From Acidobacteriota bacterium (GTDB taxonomy: Bacteria; Acidobacteriota; Terriglobia; Acidiferrales; UBA7541), in contig QHYF01000096.1 in the NCBI GenBank assembly GCA_003224075.1, forward strand, positions 1 to 13,445: a stretch of DNA of 13,445 bases. The letters are read 5' to 3'. Made by a program: the position numbers and the translations under genes. This document shows, one piece after another, positions 6,684-12,114 of this stretch. Under the pieces are notes generated by a model. It did no database searches. It saw only the letters and a list, made by a program, of their open reading frames with translations, and was not told where the DNA came from. The stretch's first letter is position 1; each line of letters begins with the position of its first letter.

Positions 6684-9653
6684 ATGGAAGTAGCGCAAAT
6701 ACTCGACCGCGTCGTCGCGCGGTTTATCGGCACCAAGCACGAGCGCGACATCAAGAAACTGCAGCCCGTCATCGCCGCCATCAACGCGCGCGAGGCCGAA
6801 GTCCAGTCGCTGAGCGACGAGGACCTCAAGACCCGTTTTGCGGAGCTCCGGGCCAAGGTTCAGGAGCAGTTAAAAGACGCCGACCCCGCGGAATCTGCGT
6901 ACAAAGAACAGTTGCAGAAGGCTGTGGAAGCCGCGATGGTGCCGGCATTCGCATTGGTGCGAGAAGCGGGCCGCCGCTTCCTGAACATGCGGCATTTTGA
7001 CGTTCAGCTCATCGGCGGCATCGTTCTGCACGAAGGCAAAATCGCCGAGATGAAGACCGGCGAAGGCAAAACGCTCGTCGCCACGCTTCCCGCGGCGCTG
7101 AACGCGCTGGCCGGCCGTGGCGTGCATATCGTCACCGTGAACGATTATCTTGCGCGCCGCGACGCCGAATGGATGAGCCCGCTCTACCGCGCGCTGGGAC
7201 TGAGCGTCGGCGTGATCGTTCACGATCTCGATGACGATCAGCGGCGCGCAGCCTACGGCGCGGACATCACTTACGGCACCAACAACGAATTCGGCTTCGA
7301 CTATCTGCGCGACAACATGAAGTACGAGCTGGCGAATTGCGTTCAGCGCGGGCATCACTTCGCCATCGTTGATGAAGTCGATTCCATCCTCATCGACGAA
7401 GCGCGCACCCCGCTGATTATTTCCGGGCCGTCGGAAGAGTCCACGGACAAGTACTTCAAGATCGACAAAATCATACCGAAACTGATTCAGGACCTTGACT
7501 ACACGGTGGACGAGAAACACCGTACCGCGACGCTCACGGAAGAAGGATTCGCCAAATGCGAGCGTTTGCTTGGACTGGCGAATTTGTCCGACGCTACCAA
7601 TATCGAATTCCTGCACCACGTAAATCAGGCTCTCCGCGCGCACACTCTGTACAAGAGGGACGTGGATTACGTGGTAAAAGACGGCGAGGTCATCATCGTC
7701 GACGAATTCACCGGCCGCCAGATGCCCGGCCGCCGCTGGTCCGACGGTTTACACCAGGCGGTGGAAGCCAAGGAAGGCGTGAAGATCGAGCGAGAGAATC
7801 AGACGCTGGCGACAATCACTTTTCAGAACTACTTTCGCATGTACAAAAAACTCTCCGGCATGACCGGTACCGCGGAAACCGAAGCGGCGGAATTTGGGAA
7901 AATTTACAACCTCGACGTCACGGTCATTCCAACGAACCGCGAGCTGATTCGCAGGGAATATCCGGACGTGGTCTATCGCACGGAAAAGGAAAAATTTTAT
8001 GCCGTCGTCAACGGCATCCTGCAAGAAGACAACTCGCTGGCGAACGGCATCCGCCACTATTACGAGCGCGGGCAGCCGGTTCTGGTCGGCACGATCTCGA
8101 TCGAAAAATCGGAGACCATCGCGGAATTGCTGAAGAAGGCCGGCACCCCCCACCAAGTGCTGAACGCCAAGCAGCACGAGCGCGAATCGCGCATCGTGGC
8201 GCAGGCCGGCCGCAAAGGCGCGGTGACCGTCGCGACCAACATGGCGGGCCGCGGCACGGACATTCTCCTCGGCGGCAATCCCGAGCAGATGACGCGCGAT
8301 CATTTTCTGAAAAACAAGCTCGCCATGCCCTACGCGGCGGCGCCCGCGGTTATCGGCGCGGATCCCGTGGGCGGAAACGGCTCGCAGCCCGCCGCGCCGA
8401 TGGTGCTTTTCCAGAACGAGGGGAAAATCTTCCAGGTGCCTGCCGACCAGTGGAAGCCGGTCTACGAGCAGTTTGCCGAGCAATGCAAAGCGGAGCACGA
8501 CGAAGTGGTCGCGCTCGGCGGCCTGCACATCCTCGGCACGGAACGCCATGAGGCGCGGCGCATTGATAATCAGTTGCGAGGACGCGCCGGCCGCCAGGGC
8601 GATCCCGGCTCCTCGCGCTTTTTTCTCTCGCTCGAGGACGATTTGATGCGCATCTTCGGCGGCGAGCGCGTCAAGGCGCTGATGTACCGCCTGGGCATGA
8701 CCGAAGGCGTGCCCATCGTATCGAAGCTCATCTCGCGCCGCATCGAGAACGCGCAGAAAACCGTCGAAGCGCAGAACTTCGACGCCCGCAAACATCTTCT
8801 CGAATACGACGACGTGATGAACAAGCAGCGCGAGACGATTTACGCGATCCGGCGTTCTGCGCTCGAAGGCAAGGACCAGCGCGATTACGTCCTGGGCATC
8901 GCGGAAGACGTCGTGCGCGAGCTGGTCGAAACCTTCTGTCCGAGCGAGCAGCATCCCGATCAGTGGAACGTCACGCAGTTCCTCGCCGAGTCCAACGCAC
9001 AGTTCGGCGTCGACATCAAGGCTGCGGGCGCCGATCCCGCGGCGCTTGCCCACGACGAGCTTGCCGGCGCCGCGGTTGCTGCCGTCACCAGGCGTTACGA
9101 GGAAAAAGAAAAACAGTTCGGCGCGGACCTGATGCGCTGGCTGGAGCGCCGCATTATTCTCGACGTGGTTGATTCGCAGTGGAAAGACCACCTGCTCTCG
9201 CTGGACCACTTAAAAGAGGGCATTGGCCTGCGCGGCTACGCGCAGAAAGACCCGCTGGTGGAGTTCAAGAAGGAAGCGTTCGTGCTCTTCGAGGACATGA
9301 TGGCGCGCATCGACAACGAAACGGTGCGCTACCTCTTCCACATTCAGATTCAGCAGGGCGAGCAGCCGCCGCAACCGAGAGAGCCGCGGCCGGAGCCGCC
9401 GCGTCATCAGCCCCCGAGCGCCGCGGCCGCCGTGGCCAGCGCCGCCGCGCGCGCCAGCGAGCCACCGCATCTTCCTGGATTCGCGCGTGAAATGGAGCGC
9501 AAGCAGCAGCGACAGCAGCGTGAGCTGCAGTACCAGACGGGTCCGGCGCAGGCCGAAGCCCCGAGGCCTGTGCGCGCGGGCGCAAAAGTCGGCCGCAACG
9601 AGCCTTGCCCTTGCGGTTCGGGAAAGAAGTACAAGAAGTGCCATGGCGCGTAG
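6684..9653 (+). CDS. secA: Preprotein translocase ATPase SecA
   Basis: SecA, the motor that drives unfolded preproteins through the SecYEG channel. The 989-residue product has the full family layout. There is an N-terminal helix rich in basic residues, Walker A MKTGEGKT (123-130), the DEAD-box equivalent VDEVD (229-233) and the preprotein cross-linking region from about 235. The second helicase lobe carries GRGTD (522-526) and the arginine-finger motif QLRGRAGRQGDPGSS (630-644). Then come the helical scaffold and wing (about 690-890), with the long helix near WKDHLLSLDHLKEGI (833-847). A Pro/Ala/Gln-rich linker (891-965) leads to a zinc-binding SEC-C tail (C975, C977, C986, H987), which in SecA contacts SecB or the ribosome. 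It is longer than E. coli SecA (901), partly from an insert at about 543-585 in the second lobe and from the linker. ATG 6684 fits the family start; the nearest purine-rich site (AGGAAA, 6664-6669) is 14 bases away. Confidence 0.97.
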   Translation: MEVAQILDRVVARFIGTKHERDIKKLQPVIAAINAREAEVQSLSDEDLKTRFAELRAKVQEQLKDADPAESAYKEQLQKAVEAAMVPAFALVREAGRRFLNMRHFDVQLIGGIVLHEGKIAEMKTGEGKTLVATLPAALNALAGRGVHIVTVNDYLARRDAEWMSPLYRALGLSVGVIVHDLDDDQRRAAYGADITYGTNNEFGFDYLRDNMKYELANCVQRGHHFAIVDEVDSILIDEARTPLIISGPSEESTDKYFKIDKIIPKLIQDLDYTVDEKHRTATLTEEGFAKCERLLGLANLSDATNIEFLHHVNQALRAHTLYKRDVDYVVKDGEVIIVDEFTGRQMPGRRWSDGLHQAVEAKEGVKIERENQTLATITFQNYFRMYKKLSGMTGTAETEAAEFGKIYNLDVTVIPTNRELIRREYPDVVYRTEKEKFYAVVNGILQEDNSLANGIRHYYERGQPVLVGTISIEKSETIAELLKKAGTPHQVLNAKQHERESRIVAQAGRKGAVTVATNMAGRGTDILLGGNPEQMTRDHFLKNKLAMPYAAAPAVIGADPVGGNGSQPAAPMVLFQNEGKIFQVPADQWKPVYEQFAEQCKAEHDEVVALGGLHILGTERHEARRIDNQLRGRAGRQGDPGSSRFFLSLEDDLMRIFGGERVKALMYRLGMTEGVPIVSKLISRRIENAQKTVEAQNFDARKHLLEYDDVMNKQRETIYAIRRSALEGKDQRDYVLGIAEDVVRELVETFCPSEQHPDQWNVTQFLAESNAQFGVDIKAAGADPAALAHDELAGAAVAAVTRRYEEKEKQFGADLMRWLERRIILDVVDSQWKDHLLSLDHLKEGIGLRGYAQKDPLVEFKKEAFVLFEDMMARIDNETVRYLFHIQIQQGEQPPQPREPRPEPPRHQPPSAAAAVASAAARASEPPHLPGFAREMERKQQRQQRELQYQTGPAQAEAPRPVRAGAKVGRNEPCPCGSGKKYKKCHGA

Positions 9654-9685
9654 GCGTGGTTTGCTGTTGTCCGAATGTTATGTTC

Positions 9686-9749
9686 GTCATTCCGAGCGAA
9701 GCGCGTTTTTTTGCGCTCCGGGTGACTTTACGGAGCGAGGAATCTCTCT
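9686..9749. repeat. Palindromic intergenic repeat, copy 1
   Basis: The left end GTCATTCCGA (9686-9695) and right end GCGAGGAATCTCTCT (9735-9749) are shared exactly with the copy at 11973-12057. The middle differs but also folds: CGCTCCG (9714-9720) pairs with CGGAGCG (9731-9737). The ends are partly inverted (ATTCC and GGAAT). It fills most of the gap between secA and mrp. I take it as a REP-like element; from memory, similar strings are common between genes in Acidobacteriota. Confidence 0.65.
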
Positions 9750-9775
9750 TCGCTTAGCGTGAGAAAGAGAATCAA

Positions 9776-10612
9776 ATGCCCCCAGCACCACAACAAATGC
9801 CCGAACGCCAGCCGATTCCCGGCGTTAAAAACCTCGTCGCCGTCGCCAGTGGCAAAGGCGGCGTCGGCAAAACGACGATCGCGGTAAATCTGGCGCTGGC
9901 GCTCGTGAAGCTCGGCCATAAAGTCGGTTTGCTCGACGCCGACGTGTATGGCCCCAACGTCCCGATCATGCTCGGCACCACGCAAGAACCGCAAGCCACG
10001 CACGACAAGCACATCATCCCCGTGCAATCGCAGGGCCTGAAGATGATCTCCATGGGGTTGCTGAATCCCGGCGACAAACCCATGATCTGGCGCGGGCCGA
10101 TGCTCCACAGCGTGATCACGCAGTTCCTGCGCAGCGTGGAATGGGGTGAACTGGATTACCTGATCATTGATCTTCCGCCGGGCACCGGCGACGTGCAGTT
10201 GACCCTGATCCAGACCGTTGCGGTCACCGGCGCGGTCGTTGTCACCACGCCTTCCACCGTCGCGCTCGCCGACGTGCGCAAAGCCATCGAAATGTTTCGC
10301 CAGGTGAACGTGGAAGTCCTCGGCGTGGTCGAAAACATGAGCACGTTTGCGTGCCCGCATTGCGGCAAGGCAGTGGACATTTTTGGCCACGGTGAAGGCG
10401 CGAAAACCGCCATCGCCTATGGCGTCCCCGTGCTCGGCGAAATTGAAATCGATCCGCGCATCCGCGTTGGTGGCGACACAGGCAAGCCCGTGGCCGCGCT
10501 CGGCGAAGGCGGTGCCGGCGCGAAGAGTCTTTACAGCGTTGCGCGCGCCGTCGCTGCACGCCTCGCCGAAGTTGCCGGTACCGTCGGCGGCCCCTCCGTC
10601 CAGATCGACTGA
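9776..10612 (+). CDS. mrp: Mrp/ApbC (NBP35-type) Fe-S cluster carrier ATPase
   Basis: A soluble P-loop ATPase of the Mrp/ApbC/NBP35 family that holds an Fe-S cluster between subunits and passes it to target proteins. The 278-residue product has the deviant Walker A SGKGGVGKTT (25-34), the family string DADVYGPNVP (54-63), IIDLPPGTGD (130-139) and the cluster-binding CxxC pair C193 and C196. It has only a 20-residue N-terminal tail and lacks the DUF59/MIP18 domain that many bacterial Mrp proteins carry, so it is the short form. The start at ATG 9776 is set by an in-frame TAG at 9755-9757; the purine run GAGAAAGAGA (9761-9770) can act as its ribosome site. Its 3' end meets a convergent small gene 4 bp away. 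The gene may be read with secA, but a repeat lies between them. Confidence 0.93.
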   Translation: MPPAPQQMPERQPIPGVKNLVAVASGKGGVGKTTIAVNLALALVKLGHKVGLLDADVYGPNVPIMLGTTQEPQATHDKHIIPVQSQGLKMISMGLLNPGDKPMIWRGPMLHSVITQFLRSVEWGELDYLIIDLPPGTGDVQLTLIQTVAVTGAVVVTTPSTVALADVRKAIEMFRQVNVEVLGVVENMSTFACPHCGKAVDIFGHGEGAKTAIAYGVPVLGEIEIDPRIRVGGDTGKPVAALGEGGAGAKSLYSVARAVAARLAEVAGTVGGPSVQID

Positions 10613-10616
10613 AGTT

Positions 10617-10796
10617 TCAAGCTTCTTTTTGCTTGTCGGGATTTCGTAAACCTTCAATCTTGGCGCGCAGACAGTTCGGGCACAGGCATGCCTTCGCGCC
10701 GGCCGGTATTTGGACATGCGGCAATTCCGCGCACCAGCAGCCGCCTTCCGGCTGGCAAGTTATGGCAGCACCACATTGTGCGCAGCGAGTTTCCAC
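10617..10796 (-). CDS. Small cysteine-rich CWC-type protein
   Basis: A small reverse-strand gene giving 59 residues. It holds eight cysteines in the pattern C5-x2-C8, C14, C20-W-C22, C37-L-C39-x2-C42, including CAQCG, GGCWCAELP and CLCPNCL. This matches my memory of the cysteine-rich CWC family (Cys_rich_CWC), small bacterial proteins likely to bind metal; their role is unknown. The GTG start (complement of 10794-10796) puts the first cysteine at residue 5, as in the family. The frame is open further upstream to a TAA at 10866-10868 but offers no ATG, GTG or TTG there. No clear Shine-Dalgarno is seen. A weak reverse promoter (TTACCT 10886-10891, TAAAAT 10863-10868, 17-base spacer) faces it. 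The stop lies 4 bp from the mrp stop, tail to tail. A different reverse frame of 67 residues over the same bases is a shadow. Confidence 0.75.
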   Translation of the reverse strand: METRCAQCGAAITCQPEGGCWCAELPHVQIPAGAKACLCPNCLRAKIEGLRNPDKQKEA

Positions 10797-10850
10797 GAAG
10801 CGATAATGGCGCAGTTGTTCCGCGCCGTCCAGAGTCGCGCGGAATTTCCC

Positions 10851-10878
10851 TTGACAATTTCTATTTTACGAATATACT
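10851..10878 (+). promoter_or_regulatory. Near-consensus sigma-70 promoter
   Basis: TTGACA (10851-10856) and TATACT (10873-10878) are 16 bases apart, giving 11 of 12 consensus bases, the best promoter in the window. Transcription would begin near 10885. The first thing it meets is a GC-rich hairpin with a T-rich tail (10903-10933), so it should make either a very short RNA or, by read-through, a leader of about 460 bases for the gene at 11348. Confidence 0.6.
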
Positions 10879-10902
10879 AATCAACAGGTAATAGTTTGGA
10901 GT

Positions 10903-10933
10903 GCGGCAGCCCTGCTGCCGCTCTTGCTTTTTC
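10903..10933 (+). terminator. Terminator-like hairpin, or REP-like palindrome
   Basis: GCGGCAGC (10903-10910), loop CCT and GCTGCCGC (10914-10921) form a perfect 8-bp stem, followed by TCTTGCTTTTT (10922-10932). This has the form of an intrinsic terminator, though the T-run is broken. From memory, similar stems flanked by TTTGGAGT also occur as dispersed palindromes in Acidobacteriota, so a repeat is the other reading. Confidence 0.5.
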
Positions 10934-11347
10934 TGGGAGTTGTTCGCACGCTGAAGCAGGCAAACGGTATCCTTTAGAATCAACAACTTACGGATTGCAA
11001 ATCTTGTAAGTCCCTTGTTTTTACATTCTTACAAAATGCCGGGGGTGTACTACCCCTTCCGCGTTTAGCTCCTGCTCGGGATCTCTTGCGAGCCGTCTGC
11101 CGGCGATGTTATCGGGTCGCAGCTCATCGAGTGATGTTACTGCTGCGGACAACGGATGGAAAGCAATTCTATCCATCTGGCCTTCCTTGTAACTTGTGCG
11201 AGCCGGATGTTATCTTGACGTGATTCGTTGTGCGCGGATTTTTCTATAGGAGCAGGGCCTGTCCCGCCTGCTGTCTGTAGGGGCACGATAGTTCGTGCCC
11301 CTGCAACAAAATAGCCGCGATGCAACTTTGACCTTGTGCTGAGAGCG
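10934..11347. other. Gene-poor intergenic stretch with palindromes and short duplications
   Basis: No convincing gene is seen. It holds an inverted repeat TTGTAAG (11004-11010) and CTTACAA (11028-11034), with a related AACTTAC at 10985-10991. GGGGT-GTACT-ACCCC lies at 11042-11056, AGCAGG and CCTGCT at 11251-11256 and 11267-11272, and a duplicated TGCGAGCCG plus GATGTTATC pair at 11087-11113 and 11197-11214. A reverse 51-residue frame (11021-11176) has a fair ribosome site but resembles nothing I know. The base composition is lower in GC than the genes around it. Confidence 0.5.
11276..11305. repeat. Long perfect palindrome before the carbonic-anhydrase-like gene
   Basis: GGGGCACGA (11280-11288) and TCGTGCCCC (11293-11301) form a perfect 9-bp stem around TAGT. 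Pairing extends outward by A-T, one G-T and two more pairs. It is followed by CAACAAAAT, not a T-run, so it is not an intrinsic terminator. Stems of this kind around GGGGCACG are, from memory, dispersed repeats in several phyla. Confidence 0.6.
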
Positions 11348-11896
11348 ATGCCCAGAGAGGCGCTGAAAAGAGAACCTGACATTCGGCCGTATCGCGGCAA
11401 ACGCCCGCAAATCGCGGCTTCGGCTTATATCGACCCCGCCGCCGTGGTCATTGGCGATGTCGTGATTGGCGAGGATTCCAGCGTTTGGCCCTGCGCGGTG
11501 CTTCGCGGCGACGTGCACTATATTCGTATCGGCGCGCGCACCAACATTCAGGACGGCTCGATCTGCCACGTCATGCGCGACGAGTGGCCGCTGATTCTCG
11601 GCGATGACGTCACCATCGGCCATTCCGTAACGCTGCATGGCTGCACCATCGAGTCGCGCTGCCTCATCGGCATGGGCGCGGTCATCTTGAACGGCGTGAC
11701 GATTGGCGCGGGCAGCATCGTTGCCGCTGGTACGCTCCTCACCGAGCGCACGGCGATTCCTCCGGGCAGCCTGGTCATGGGCTCGCCGGGAAGAGTGAAG
11801 CGCGCGCTCACGGAGACCGACAAAGCCTCGATCGACGCCTACGCCCAGCGCTACGTCAGCTACAAAAACATTTATCGCGAGGAACCCACCGAATGA
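11348..11896 (+). CDS. Gamma-class carbonic-anhydrase-like hexapeptide-repeat protein
   Basis: A 182-residue protein of the gamma-carbonic anhydrase (YrdA/PaaY-like) family. It has a left-handed beta-helix built from hexapeptide repeats (about residues 25-145; for example VVIGDV, VTIGHS, VTIGAG) and a C-terminal helix. The three metal-binding histidines of the family are present: H74 (ICHVM), H92 and H97 (TIGHSVTLHG). The paired R53, D55 and Q68 that line the active site are also seen. The family trimer binds Zn or Fe and may hydrate CO2; many members of this subgroup have weak or unknown activity, so I do not claim the reaction. ATG 11348 was preferred over GTG 11336 because family members begin close to the RPYRGK motif; neither has a good ribosome site. 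The stop overlaps an ATG (ATGA, 11893-11896), but the frame that follows runs through a repeat and is not called. Confidence 0.9.
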   Translation: MPREALKREPDIRPYRGKRPQIAASAYIDPAAVVIGDVVIGEDSSVWPCAVLRGDVHYIRIGARTNIQDGSICHVMRDEWPLILGDDVTIGHSVTLHGCTIESRCLIGMGAVILNGVTIGAGSIVAAGTLLTERTAIPPGSLVMGSPGRVKRALTETDKASIDAYAQRYVSYKNIYREEPTE

Positions 11897-11972
11897 GAGA
11901 TCTTTTGATTTTTGCCAACGAGCGAGCGCCACGGCAGTCAGCGCTTGTCTCCACCGCTCCGGCCGCCACACC

Positions 11973-12057
11973 GTCATTCCGAACGGAGCGGGCCGACGTT
12001 TTTTCTTTCCGCTTCGCTCCTGCGAAGCGGTCGGCCTTCGTAGCGAGGAATCTCTCT
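11973..12057. repeat. Palindromic intergenic repeat, copy 2
   Basis: It shares GTCATTCCGA (11973-11982) and GCGAGGAATCTCTCT (12043-12057) exactly with the copy before mrp. Its core is a strong nested fold: CCGCTTCGC (12009-12017) and GCGAAGCGG (12022-12030) around TCCT, enclosed by GGCCGA (11991-11996) and TCGGCC (12031-12036). It lies between the carbonic-anhydrase-like gene and hisS. Confidence 0.7.
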
Positions 12058-12100
12058 GTCCGCTGTAACGCGTAAGTGGCCGTCTTCAGGCCAGTATCTT

Positions 12101-12106
12101 AAGGAG
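12101..12106 (+). promoter_or_regulatory. Ribosome-binding site that fixes the TTG start of hisS
   Basis: AAGGAG at 12101-12106 is 8 bases before TTG 12115. The nearer ATG at 12110 opens only ATG-CAT-TGA and cannot start hisS; an in-frame TAA at 12100-12102 rules out any start further upstream. TTG is therefore the best start, and its codon overlaps the TGA of the two-codon frame. Confidence 0.75.
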
Positions 12107-12114
12107 CCGATGCA

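Noticed and set aside
6608..7000. Forward frame of 130 residues starting before secA
   Set aside because: Its ATG lies at or before the predicted transcription start, and it overlaps secA in another frame with no motif.
7749..9209. Reverse frame of 486 residues opposite secA
   Set aside because: The + strand is unambiguous secA with all motifs; the antisense product is rich in His, Arg and Val with no domain pattern.
9728..10717. Reverse frame of 329 residues opposite mrp
   Set aside because: Shadow of the Mrp ATPase gene; it also crosses the convergent cysteine-rich gene in the wrong frame.
10654..10857. Reverse frame of 67 residues over the cysteine-rich gene
   Set aside because: A neighbouring frame over the same bases gives the ordered eight-cysteine CWC pattern, while this frame gives no pattern.
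11276..11305. Intrinsic terminator before the carbonic-anhydrase-like gene
   Set aside because: The stem is strong but no T-run follows on the + strand.
11893..12075. 60-residue frame overlapping the stop of the carbonic-anhydrase-like gene (ATGA)
   Set aside because: Over half of it is translated repeat DNA (11973-12057), a common source of false small genes; no domain is seen.
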